A DNA stretch of 64,000 nt from Wolfiporia cocos (taxonomy: Eukaryota; Basidiomycota; Agaricomycetes; Polyporales; Phaeolaceae): positions 3,968,001 to 4,032,000 of the forward strand of contig JACCLO010000003.1 of the NCBI GenBank assembly GCA_029448655.1, in the 5' to 3' direction. The notes below the pieces were generated by a model, which was given only the letters and a program-made list of their open reading frames with translations, had not been told where the DNA came from and did not search any database. The translations under genes were made by a program, and so were the position numbers. Shown here one piece after another: positions 1 to 9,866 of this stretch; positions within the stretch are counted from its first letter, which is position 1; every line of letters begins with the position of its first letter.

Positions 1-2
1 GG

Positions 3-2197
3 GACAGAATCACCCAGTTCATACTCGAATGCAATATGACACCAGACACGCGCATAGTAAAAAGCATCAGGGAAACCAGACGCGAAACACAAGGGTTCGG
101 CTCTACTGGTGAGAAACTCAGAGGGAATGTAGTGGTAATCCAGACGGGAAAACGGGGAAGGCAGATTGAAGTACTGATCACCCTCCACCGCCCTGACGGA
201 CGTGCCCTCTTCACAAAGGCATTGATAGACTCCGGTTCAACGGGATCGGTCATCAGTCGTGCCTACGTGGAAGAACACAAACTTGAGCAACTCCCACTAG
301 ATCGACCCGTCAAACTGTACAACGCTGACGGTAGTACCAACGCTGCGGGCAAGATGACGCACTATGTCGAACTTCAGATGCAGATCGACACACATTTGGA
401 AACGCGCAAGTTCCACGTCACCGAGCTGAGCTCGGCAGACATATTCCTCGGCTTCGACTGGTTGGAAGATCACAACCCCACCATCGACTGGAAGAAACGC
501 CGAATCACCTTCACCTGCGACTGCGAACACGAGCAGATCGAGGACGGTGATCATATTTATTACATCTTCGCTGACGCTTGGATACGGAATAGGGAAGAGT
601 GCCGAGCCGACATCGCTGAGCGAGTCCGCGCGACAAAGGCAACCGAGATCGCCATCGCCACCGGCAAAACCACGGAAGCCAAGACTTTCGAGGAGGTGGT
701 CCCCGAGTACTTACACGAATTCGAAGACGTGTTTAAGGAAACGGAATTTGACCAACTCCCCGAAAGACGACCGTGGGACCACGCCATAGAACTCTTACCA
801 AACTCCGAACCCTACGCCGGCAAGATCTATGCCCTATCGCCACGAGAACAAGAGGCGTTAGACGACTTTCTAGAAGAACAGTTACGGACCGGACGCATAC
901 GACCATCCAAGTCACCATGGGGGGCACCATTCTTCTTCGTCAAGAAGAAGGATGGGAAACTGAGACCCATTCAGGACTATCGGAAGCTGAACCAGATGAC
1001 CAAAAAGAACCGGTACCCGCTCCCTCTGATCACGGAGCTGCTCAACAAGTTAAAGCGAGCTAAGTACTTTTCTAAATTGGACATTCGTTGGGGATACACG
1101 AACGTCAGAATCAAAGAAGGCGACGAAGAAAAAGCCGCCTTCATCACTAATAGGGGATTGTACGAACCCTTAGTGATGTTCTTCGGAATGTGCAACGCAC
1201 CGGGCACATTCCAGACTTTGATGAATGACATCTTCCGAGACCTGATAATGACTGGAAAGGTCATTGTATATCTAGACGACATACTTGTTTTCACGGAGAC
1301 CGAGGCAGAACATAAAGAAATCCTGTGCAAGGTCCTGCTCGTTCTCCGTCAAAATAAGTTGACTTGTAAACCAGAGAAATGCGAGTTTATGAAGTCGGAA
1401 GTAGAATACTTAGGACATATAATCTCTCATGGGGAAATCCGTATGGATCCCGCGAAGGTGGCGGCAGTGGCTGAATGGCCCACACCTCGGAACAAGAAAG
1501 AAGTACAATCCTTCATTGGGTTCGCAAACTTCTACCGGAGATTCGTACCTAAGTTTTCCACGGTAGCACGCCCACTGATAAACCTAACCAAGGACACGCC
1601 TTGGCAGTGGGGTACGGCGGAACAGGAGTGTTTCGATAAGTTAAAGAAAATATTTATCGAAGCACCCGTGTTAGGGATACCAAACGACGACGACCCTTTC
1701 CGCATTGAGGCAGATTCATCGGACTTCGCAACCGGAGCCTGCCTCATGCAGAAACAGGACGGCGTCTGGAAACCCATTTCCTACCAGAGTAAGACGATGC
1801 TACCGGCAGAACGGAACTACGAAATTTACGACAGAGAACTCCTCGCCATCATGCGCGCACTCGATGAATGGCGGCATTTCGTGATGGGTGGCAAACACCC
1901 TGTAGAAGTACTAACGGACCATAAGAACTTAGAATACTTTAAGACCCCGCAGAAAATTAATCCGCGACAAGCCCGGTGGATGACGGAACTCGCCGAGTAT
2001 GACCTACAACTCGTGCACATCCCCGGGAAGACCAATGGAAGGGCCGATGGGCTTTCCCGAAGAAGTGATCACGGAAACGACAAGGATCACCTCGAAGGGC
2101 AAGTCGTCCTGAAGCCACACCTCTTCATCCAAGATAGCGCAGAAAGGCTGCGATCTTCATTCTATACTGTAGTCAAGGGTATCACCCACGACAAAGT
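3..2197 (+). CDS. pol: gypsy Pol, part 1: protease, reverse transcriptase, RNase H
   Basis: First of three pieces of one interrupted polyprotein. The frame is open from base 3; the first ATG in it is at 36, so the true start is upstream. Visible landmarks counted from that ATG: protease motif ALIDSGSTGS near residues 62-71, reverse transcriptase with the YLDDILVF active site near residue 417, RNase H with EADSSDFATG and TDHKNLEYF, and the connection motif HIPGKTNGRADGLSRR near residue 680. The element's own coding ends at 2197, where the LTR of a younger element begins. The frame remains open to 2330 only by reading into that LTR. Encoded functions are copying of the element RNA into DNA and processing of the polyprotein. 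Confidence 0.93.
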
Positions 2198-2775
2198 TGT
2201 CACGGATATGCCCGGGGGGCTACTGTACATCCCTTTCCTATTGTTGTATGGGCGCCGCTGCACGCGCGCGCGCCCCGCTCACTTTACGTTTCCTCTCGGT
2301 CGCGCCCTAGTTACCTCCAAGATCACCTGACCCAGTAGGCGCGCGCTAGTCAGGCAGCGCGCGTGCCAGGTACTCACATGCTAGGTCACCATATAGTTAC
2401 ATGTTACGTTACTTGTACGGTCACGCTTACATTACATGCGCACAGGCCATTACTGTAGGGCAGGCTAGATACTTAGCGTACCAACACCTGTACTTATACT
2501 GCAGCGATGGGGGCTTACTCCCCCATCTTTGAGATTCTAGTCGTTTGGGCTTAGGCCCCTTTCTTATTTGCGCGTGATGCGTCTCTGCCCCGGGGGCCTC
2601 TCTTGCCGCGCTTGACTGTGTGCCGCCACCTTACGTCGCCGTTAGGAGTCCTCGGGTTGGTGCTGCCCTTGGTACAGCCGACTCGGTCACCGCTGTCGCG
2701 GTCGCACACAAGCCTCGTTAGGCACGTTAGGATTCCCCTGCAGTGCAGGTCCTCACAAACAGTAAGTTTGTGACA
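2198..2775 (+). repeat. 5' LTR of nested TRIM-like element
   Basis: 578 bp, TGTCACGG...GTGACA. A TATA-like stretch (ACTTATACT, 2492-2500) lies 20-30 bp before a G/C hairpin and the block 2524-2536. That block is the exact complement of the priming site at 2777-2789. If transcription starts near 2521-2524, U3 is about 325 bp and R-U5 about 250 bp (inference). Confidence 0.93.
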
Positions 2776-2776
2776 T

Positions 2777-2789
2777 AATCTCAAAGATG
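2777..2789 (+). other. Primer-binding site matching the element's own R region
   Basis: The 13 bases AATCTCAAAGATG, one base after the 5' LTR, are the exact reverse complement of 2524-2536 inside the LTR. This is the arrangement of self-primed (Tf1/sushi-type) LTR elements, where the 5' end of the transcript folds back as primer instead of a host tRNA. The match is seen in the sequence; self-priming is inferred. Confidence 0.75.
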
Positions 2790-3451
2790 TTTTACCTCCC
2801 CTCCGGCGCTCGCGCTGGGGCCGAGGGTTTTTCACTCCTAGGTCGCCATGGCATCACGGCGGGGCAGCCATCGGTAGAAGCACCGGTGGTCCGTAGCTTT
2901 ACGAGCCCCCACGAAGTGATACACCAGGCAAAGCGACCAGGAGGAGTAAAAAGTAAGTCCGCCCCCCATGAACAACAGGGTAGCGGGGTCAACCAGCGTA
3001 AGCCGTGTTTGAGGGCCCGCCGCCGCCATTAACCAAATGTGCGCGCGCGTGGAGGTCTAGCGCAGCGCGACCATACCCCTGGGCGGCAGGAGCCAAGCCA
3101 AGAACCTCTGACCTGTGGGTATGCGAAGGGGCCCGCAAGGGTTACCCAACCCCACGCCGACGGTCTCAGAGTGATGAAGGTTCAGTACGGACTACCGCGA
3201 CGACGATGTCGGGATTAGGCAAGCGGAGGCACACGGGGACGACGGGGACCCCATTTAAAAAATAACCCAGTAACCTCAGCGACGAATGCCGAACCGATAC
3301 CGAAACCGTCTCCTCCGCTCTCCCACCGGTGGACGGTCCACCTGCGCGGACGCTCCCCATCTTCCGTCAAGTAAGAATGGGCCGTGCATAAATAAAGACC
3401 AAGGGATGTAGCGCCGTAGAAGCTAGGTAGAAAGTCGGGACGACTTTTTTT

Positions 3452-3462
3452 GAGAGGGGGGG
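3452..3462 (+). other. Polypurine tract of nested element
   Basis: GAGAGGGGGGG directly precedes the 3' LTR, three bases from its first base. This is the usual position for the plus-strand DNA primer of an LTR element. Confidence 0.8.
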
Positions 3463-3465
3463 TAA

Positions 3466-4043
3466 TGTCACGGATATGCCCGGGGGGCTACTGTACATCC
3501 CTTTCCTATTGTTGTATGGGCGCCGCTGCACGCGCGCGCGCCCCGCTCACTTTACGTTTCCTCTCGGTCGCGCCCTAGTTACCTCCAAGATCACCTGACC
3601 CAGTAGGCGCGCGCTAGTCAGGCAGCGCGCGTGCCAGGTACTCACATGCTAGGTCACCATATAGTTACATGTTACGTTACTTGTACGGTCACGCTTACAT
3701 TACATGCGCACAGGCCATTACTGTAGGGCAGGCTAGATACTTAGCGTACCAACACCTGTACTTATACTGCAGCGATGGGGGCTTACTCCCCCATCTTTGA
3801 GATTCTAGTCGTTTGGGCTTAGGCCCCTTTCTTATTTGCGCGTGATGCGTCTCTGCCCCGGGGGCCTCTCTTGCCGCGCTTGACTGTGTGCCGCCACCTT
3901 ACGTCGCCGTTAGGAGTCCTCGGGTTGGTGCTGCCCTTGGTACAGCCGACTCGGTCACCGCTGTCGCGGTCGCACACAAGCCTCGTTAGGCACGTTAGGA
4001 TTCCCCTGCAGCGCAGGTCCTCACAAACAGTAAGTTTGTGACA
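3466..4043 (+). repeat. 3' LTR of nested TRIM-like element
   Basis: 578 bp, the same length as the 5' LTR and apparently identical to it except at 4012 (C for T). It is followed by the target duplication AAAGT at 4044-4048, after which gypsy pol resumes in frame. Confidence 0.93.
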
Positions 4044-4780
4044 AAAGTAAAAGAGAGGGTCAAAGCGGAAGCCGCTCTCTACGATGGAAAGGAAGGAGTA
4101 GAAGTAGGGGAAACGACCGAGGACGGTCTGCGATATAGGAGGGGGAGGTTAATTATCCCTTGGGACGAAGAATTAATCGGAAAAATCATTTCTTCGTTCC
4201 ACGACACCGTCTCAGCGGGACACCCTGGCACAGAAAACACATACACGGCTATACACCGACACTACTGGTGGCCCAAGATGCGCTCAGACATCCGCCAGTA
4301 CGTCAAAGCCTGTATCAAGTGCCAGGCCGCTAAGCCGGACCGATCCAAACGCGCGGCTCCACTCAACCCGAACCCAACTCCAGCACACAACTGGGAGAAC
4401 ATCTCCGTAGACATGATCACGGGACTCCCCACTTCCAAGGGTCGCGACGCAATAATTGTAGTAGTAGACATGAAGTCAAAGGACTATATAGCTGTACCAA
4501 CAACGACTAAACTATCGGCCGAAGGATGGGCCAACATATTCGTAGATAAAGTATATACACAACACGGACTACCAAAGAAAATATTTAGCGACAGAGGACC
4601 ACAATTTGTATCAGAATTCATAAAGGACGTATATCGTAGACTAGGCATACAGGGAAACCCGAGTACCACGTTCCATCCACAGACAGACGGGCAAACGGAA
4701 CGTATGAACCAGGAACTCGAGGTCTACCTTAGATTATTTATTAACGATACTCATACGAACTGGCCGGACTTACTCCCGCT
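4044..4780 (+). CDS. pol: gypsy Pol, part 2: integrase zinc-binding and catalytic core
   Basis: Continues the protease-RT-RNase H frame after the nested LTR element. Integrase features in order: HHCC zinc-binding region (HPGTENTY, then CIKCQAAK), first catalytic aspartate in ISVDMITGLP, second in FSDRGPQFVS, and the glutamate in TDGQTERMNQELE. The piece stops at 4780, where an antisense solo LTR is inserted after DLLPL. Integrase joins the DNA copy to host chromatin. The start is set by the target duplication, not by an initiator codon. Confidence 0.9.
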
Positions 4781-5372
4781 TGTCACAGACTTGCCTCTGT
4801 GCTACCCCTGGGCTCAGGGGGATCCCTACACGCCTGTATAGACGTAAGCCAACGGCGACGACGTACTCATACGGCCAACCCTAAGTGGACTCAAAGGCCC
4901 ATCCCTAAGGTGTCCCGCCACCTAAGGTCCCGCAGACGACGCAGTCGCTGACCCACAGACTAGGCAGACGCGATAGAGGCCCCGGGCCAGAGAGTCACAC
5001 AGGGTTTAGCAAGAAAGGCACATACGTGCATTGACGAGAATCTTAAGGATGGGGCTGTAAGGCCACCATCCGCCGTACTTATACATCTGTAGCTGGCCAG
5101 TAATGGCCGCCCTAAACTAATGGCCTGTGCGCACATTATGTAAGAGGACACATGATATGTAACTACTGGTAACGATGTAACTAGTGTGACCGTAGTGTGT
5201 CCGTACCTGAGGCGCGCGCTACCCTACAGCGCTAACCAGGCGGTCAGGTGATATACAGTAACTGGGCGCGACGCGAGAGTAGCGTTAGCGTAGCGGTGCG
5301 GCGTACGCCTAGCGCCGCACATACAACTAAGGCGAGGAGACGTACAGTGACCCCCTGGGCTCATCCGTGACA
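4781..5372 (-). repeat. Solo LTR, antisense, sister family of the nested LTR element
   Basis: 592 bp beginning TGTCACAG and ending TGACA, flanked by the 5-bp duplication CCGCT (4776-4780 and 5373-5377). Read on the minus strand it begins TGTCACGGATGAGCCC. It shares blocks such as GCGCACAGGCCATTA and AAGATTCT with the 2198-2775 LTR, so it is a diverged relative in the opposite orientation. A single LTR without interior indicates LTR-LTR recombination after insertion. Confidence 0.9.
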
Positions 5373-6506
5373 CCGCTGGCAAGCTTTGCGTACAAGACAC
5401 ACGTACACAGTAGCACGGGATATAGTCCCTTTTACCTTACGCACGGATACCACCCCTTCACAGGTGTAGAGGCGCCGGAACAGGAAGAGGGGGTAGCACA
5501 AGATTGGGTCGAGCACATGCACACCATATCCAAACTCGCTTCACAAAACCTGGAGAAAGCTAAGCTACGCATGAAAGAGTACTACGATAGGAAACGGACA
5601 TCGCCACTATCGTACTCTGAAGGCGACTTAGTTTGGGTCGACGGCCGAAACATAAACATGGGCCACCCAACTAAGAAGCTTGACTCCAAGCGATTTGGAC
5701 CGTACAAGGTCACGAAGAAGGTCGGGCACGGAGCATACGAACTAGACCTCCCCGCAGACATGCGCGGGATATACCCAGTATTCAACGAGGTCTTACTCCT
5801 ACCATACACACCGCCCGCCTTCCCCAATCAAGACCATAGTAAAGTGACGGAAAGCAATGACGTTCGCAGGCCTCTCAGGATCCTCGAATCCAGAGAAGAC
5901 CGAGGGCGAATCGAGCTAGAAGTCGAGTGGTCTGACGGGACTAAAACATGGGAACGAAAACGTGGATTAAACCATTACCAAGAGCTCGTCACAAAGTTCT
6001 TCGAAGCTAGACCATCCGCCCCAGGCAACCAGTGGAAAAACCGAAACACTGGCTGGGACCACTCTGAAACCAAATGGGACCCAGAGTGGGAAGACTTCGA
6101 ACGAAAAGCTCAGGAAATGGGACTCAGAGAAAACCCGAAGGAGTTCATCATATACGACGACATAGACACTACACTTCTAATCAAAGGCAGTATACCATTC
6201 TATGCCTATGAGAAGAAGCTCGTCGCTCGTAACTTCTGGTTTTCTCATCCACACACACGGGTCGTACAATACGGAATACGAGTCGGACAGCCGATAGAAT
6301 CCACTATACCTGAATCAAAAGGATACTGGATCTACCCGGTCCTAAACACTCTCCAACTCGCAAACCCACACATTTGCAAGAAGACCGTAGACCACCCGTG
6401 CCATGTTGACCAAACTATGTACAAAGTGATTGCTGGGCGTGGGGACACGCAGCTAGAAGAGGGGGTACTGTCACAAGCCAATTTTCTCCAACTAGCTTGC
6501 GACTAG
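5373..6506 (+). CDS. pol: gypsy Pol, part 3: integrase C-terminus, chromodomain and long tail
   Basis: Third piece of the polyprotein, in register with part 2 once the solo LTR and one duplication copy are ignored. It carries the end of the integrase core, the GPY/F module (RFGPYKVTKKVGHGAYELDL), and a chromodomain-like segment ending EVEWSDGTKTWER, which marks a chromovirus. About 170 further residues follow with no motif I recognise. The TAG stop (6504-6506) lies 37 bases inside the 3' LTR. The chromodomain is thought to steer integration to particular chromatin (family knowledge). Confidence 0.88.
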   Translation, partial: PLASFAYKTHVHSSTGYSPFYLTHGYHPFTGVEAPEQEEGVAQDWVEHMHTISKLASQNLEKAKLRMKEYYDRKRTSPLSYSEGDLVWVDGRNINMGHPTKKLDSKRFGPYKVTKKVGHGAYELDLPADMRGIYPVFNEVLLLPYTPPAFPNQDHSKVTESNDVRRPLRILESREDRGRIELEVEWSDGTKTWERKRGLNHYQELVTKFFEARPSAPGNQWKNRNTGWDHSETKWDPEWEDFERKAQEMGLRENPKEFIIYDDIDTTLLIKGSIPFYAYEKKLVARNFWFSHPHTRVVQYGIRVGQPIESTIPESKGYWIYPVLNTLQLANPHICKKTVDHPCHVDQTMYKVIAGRGDTQLEEGVLSQANFLQLACD

Positions 6507-6847
6507 AGACAACCCTTATCTTATCTAAGCGCCCGCCTATGCATCACGTGCAAGGACCCCGAACACCCCGCACGTGCTTACACAGACCCCGGACACCCTT
6601 GATGTGGCTCTACACCTATGATAGGGTTTACCATACTCTAAACGGTCTACCAGCTTACGTAATACTGTATAGTAGCCAAACATGTACAACCAACCTACGA
6701 GCATATATACCAGCCAGACGAGCAGGGAGCACCCCAGACTCGTCTTGGCCTTTGTTGCCTTGAGTAGCCTCAGACCCGGAATACGCTTTCACGCGAGTAA
6801 TATTCCCCTGAGTAGTTGCTTGAGAATACGCTTGTGTCAATCTGTCA
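6469..6847 (+). repeat. 3' LTR of the gypsy chromovirus
   Basis: Begins TGTCACAAG just after the polypurine tract AGAAGAGGGGG (6455-6465). It contains a TATA box, GCATATATAC, at 6701-6710. The right end is not certain: the sequence has CA-ended candidates at 6839 and 6847, and no second LTR is available to fix it. Confidence 0.7.
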
Positions 6848-6849
6848 AT

Positions 6850-7693
6850 CACAGAATGATGAATAAGAAACGAGGGGCAGAGTTGGATCTGCCAAAGTTG
6901 AAACACGCCCTTCACACTAGTACAACTGGGGTTAAGCCCAGCATTATCACAAATAGCCAGGGAAGTTGGTTGCACAACAAGTCCCTGTATCATATTCACC
7001 AAATGGTGAGTTCGGCCAGTGCTTTGAAAAATCAAAATAACCATAACACACACAGTAGAACATTATGAATGTACTGAGTAATGTTCACTGTTTTATTACT
7101 ATAGCACAATAGAGTCCTTAGTGAGCACTGACTCATCATACTCCATTAGGCTATTATTTGTACAAAGAACATTGATGTATTTGCAGTAGTGTAGTATTAT
7201 TTACATTCCTACAGAGATGTATAAATACTGTACTAATTTTGCAATACATCCTAAGTTCAATCAGTTTCTACCCTCCGCTACCACTTGCACAACCCTTCCA
7301 TAACTGCACCAGAAGAGCACATAACCTCTTCAGATGCTATCAGCGAATGGTTTCCGTCCGATATCCAAATACAAATAAAGTGCATATTGATTTCTTTCGA
7401 TTGACGCATATGTAGAGCCGCCGGGAGCGAACGATTATGCGACCAGACCGGTGACTAACTGTAAGGCACGATTCACATAAGGAAGTGGCCGGGCGTCTGC
7501 GAGTTTGCGACTCTCCTTTAACGTCACAATCACGAGCGAGCTGCCAGCCAATTGGAAGGCCCCGTGCTCGCGAGTCGCTTGTGTTATCGAGATCCGCTGC
7601 ACTGAATCTATGGATGAAAGGCTATTCACAACTCGAAGCCACAACATTGATTGCTGTTCGTGAATTTGCATAGTGTCAATTATCGTACGCTGA
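6850..7693. other. Intergenic, no gene seen
   Basis: AT-rich sequence between the gypsy LTR and the F-box gene. I see no conserved coding frame or RNA gene. The last 200 bases are the likely promoter and leader of the F-box gene. Confidence 0.6.
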
Positions 7694-9331
7694 ATGCCAA
7701 ACTCACAGGTCATGACGGCTGCGCACGAATCGGCAGATGTCCCTTATCCCATTTCGATACTGCCGCATGATGTGCTGCACCAAATATTCCTCATGGTTCT
7801 TGACGAGTACACGAGACATGACATATGGCCCCAATACACCGGCATGGTTATTGGACAGGTCTGCCGCAGCTGGCGTTATGTCGCTATGGACGTTCCTAAT
7901 ATGTGGACGACGATCCAAGTTTATGGGACATCGCCCGAAGAAATGACGCATACATTTCTCGAACGCTCCCAAACGATGCCTCTACGCGTCAAGCTCACTG
8001 GCACTCCATACGAGCCGGAGATGGACAGCAATCTTGTGTCGCATGCACGACTACTTTCGCGTCATATCGGGCGGTTCTTCCGGCTCGAACTGTGCGCAAT
8101 CGATCTAGAGATCTTGCAGGCAATCCTACCACACTTCGGCCATCCCGCACCAATCTTGCGTCACCTGTCATTAGAGGCAAATATGCTGTATGATGTGGAT
8201 GCGGACAAGCTGTTTGATCCCGCAACTTACCAACTGGCGTCAGAACTCGCAATCGAGACACCGGTGCTAGATGAGCTTTCTGTAACGACGGCCACAGTAC
8301 CTTTGGACTGTTACAGGAACCTCTCAACTCTTATCCTGATGGATCAGGCGTCTTTGCTTCCAGAGGATCTCTTCAACGTCTTGCGGCAGAGTCCCCAGCT
8401 GCAATTCCTCGTCGTCGGCGTCGTGGGCCCCATGTTCCCAACCGACACGATCGTCGCCGACGACGCCGAGCTATCCGTCATCTCCCTCCCATGCCTCACC
8501 GACATCCACCTCGCCGGCCTGCAGGACGACGTCTACCTAACGCTCGCGCACCTTGACTTCCCCACGACGGCGACGGTCAACGTCCGCTTCCTCGCGCACG
8601 AGCGGTACAACATCGATGGCGCGCTCCTGCGCTGCCACACGCTGCACGCTCTGACGGGCTCCGTCGCGCACGTGCGCCTGCGCACGCTCCAGCACGACGA
8701 CGTGCTCGCGCTCGCGCTCGACGACGCCGACGGCGCGCTAGCGCTGGCGTGGGAGTGGTACACGATGGAGGCGGACGCCGAGTTCGCGCAGCAGGACTGG
8801 ATGCGCCTCGACGCGCTCCGCTTCCCCGCCGCGGCGCGCCTCACGCTCGCGGACACGGAGTGCAACGTCCTCCTCGACGCCGCGGGCTGGATGCGCGTGC
8901 TCGACACGCTCCCGAACCTCGCGGAGCTGCACGTCGCCGGCGCGCTCCCACAGGACCCGGCCACGCTCCTCGGCGCGCTCGGCGAGGCGCTCGCGAGCCC
9001 CGCGCCGGTGTCGGTGCCGGCGCAGGCCAAGGGGAAGGCCCGCGCGGCCCCGCGCTACCCCCGCCTCGCGTCGTGCAGGTTCTGGGTCCCCGCCGTGCAC
9101 GACGAGGAGACGGTCGAGACGTTTGTCGCCTGGTGCGAGGCCCGCGCCGATATGGGCGCGCCGATGGACCGCTTCGAGATACTGCTGAATGAGCACAAGC
9201 AGTACTCGGATGCGTTGATGTCGAGGCTGCGTGCGTGTGCAGGCGACGTCGTTGTCCAGCGGGCGGCATGGGGCCCGCCGCGTGCAGCTTGGTTGGACGA
9301 GGACCCTCCGCTATCCGATGACGATTTCTGA
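7694..9331 (+). CDS. F-box protein with leucine-rich repeats
   Basis: Single-exon gene of 545 residues. An F-box-like segment spans about residues 18-76 (ISILPHDVLHQIFLMV, then QVCRSWRYVAMDVPNMW). The rest is irregular leucine-rich sequence typical of the large basidiomycete F-box families. Such proteins usually recruit a substrate to an SCF ubiquitin ligase through Skp1; the substrate is unknown. The codons become very GC-rich at third positions after about residue 230, unlike the first part. An in-frame ATG at 7712 is an alternative start. It is not closely alike to the other F-box genes in the window. Confidence 0.85.
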   Translation: MPNSQVMTAAHESADVPYPISILPHDVLHQIFLMVLDEYTRHDIWPQYTGMVIGQVCRSWRYVAMDVPNMWTTIQVYGTSPEEMTHTFLERSQTMPLRVKLTGTPYEPEMDSNLVSHARLLSRHIGRFFRLELCAIDLEILQAILPHFGHPAPILRHLSLEANMLYDVDADKLFDPATYQLASELAIETPVLDELSVTTATVPLDCYRNLSTLILMDQASLLPEDLFNVLRQSPQLQFLVVGVVGPMFPTDTIVADDAELSVISLPCLTDIHLAGLQDDVYLTLAHLDFPTTATVNVRFLAHERYNIDGALLRCHTLHALTGSVAHVRLRTLQHDDVLALALDDADGALALAWEWYTMEADAEFAQQDWMRLDALRFPAAARLTLADTECNVLLDAAGWMRVLDTLPNLAELHVAGALPQDPATLLGALGEALASPAPVSVPAQAKGKARAAPRYPRLASCRFWVPAVHDEETVETFVAWCEARADMGAPMDRFEILLNEHKQYSDALMSRLRACAGDVVVQRAAWGPPRAAWLDEDPPLSDDDF

Positions 9332-9866
9332 GGATGAACTTCAACGGGTTTCCCAGGCATACCCTATAATCTTCTGGTTGAATGGACGGATATTAAAATG
9401 AGGCGGTTAGTAAGAACAGCGGTCGGTGGTTCTTGATTCTGCTAGCCGCATCTACAAATCAGGTGTTGTATCGAACATGTATCATGTACTGAATTAATAA
9501 CTCCTTTGGAAACCGTTGAATTTGAGCTATGCTTACTTTCCGCAGTCTGCATGCCTCTCGCCCATCAAACACCACAGCGCAGCACGCATCAGGACTATTA
9601 TCGCACGGAGTCGGCTTGCGCACGCCCATCGATCATCATTGAAATGCACAATTTGAGCTTCGCAACAAGGGCACGTCTTCTCCCACGAACGCCGCGTTAC
9701 TGCGGATATCGCACGGCACTGCGCACATAGCTAACGAAAAAGCCGCTGTCAGCAGTATGACTATGAGTACAAATATTGCATCATTTATCGACATGTGATC
9801 ATGCAACCCTCTACTATGTCTCTCATACAATCGCACTACTATGCATGCACGCGATCACGGCCCAAG
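9332..9866. other. Intergenic between F-box and zinc-finger genes
   Basis: Convergent 3' regions. No conserved frame or RNA gene seen. Confidence 0.6.

Larger units (their letters stand above)
2198..4043 (+). mobile_element. Non-autonomous LTR element (TRIM-like) nested in gypsy pol
   Basis: Two direct repeats of 578 bp (2198-2775 and 3466-4043) begin TGTCACGG and end GTGACA. The only difference I found by eye is T at 2744 against C at 4012. The copy is flanked by the 5-bp duplication AAAGT (2193-2197 and 4044-4048). The 690-bp interior has no convincing coding frame. A priming site lies at 2777-2789 and a polypurine tract at 3452-3462. Near-identical LTRs mean a recent insertion. Without pol it must be moved by another element, presumably a relative of the one it sits in (inference). 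Confidence 0.93.
1..6847 (+). mobile_element. Ty3/gypsy chromovirus LTR retrotransposon, 5' part outside window
   Basis: Pol domains run in the usual gypsy order: aspartic protease, reverse transcriptase, RNase H, integrase, chromodomain, then a polypurine tract and a 3' LTR. Gag and the 5' LTR lie before base 1, since the frame is already open at base 3. Two other LTR insertions (2198-4043 and 4781-5372) split pol. Both sit between 5-bp target duplications, and the reading frame on either side is in register. The right end (about 6839-6847) is uncertain because no 5' LTR is available for comparison. Confidence 0.93.

Noticed and set aside
2776..3465. Short frames in the interior of the nested LTR element as gag or pol
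   Set aside because: None has gag zinc knuckles, protease or RT motifs. The frames on both strands are short and GC-driven.
8738..9344. Arg/Ala-rich frames of 147-167 codons on both strands
   Set aside because: Shadows of the very GC-rich part of the F-box gene at 7694-9331.
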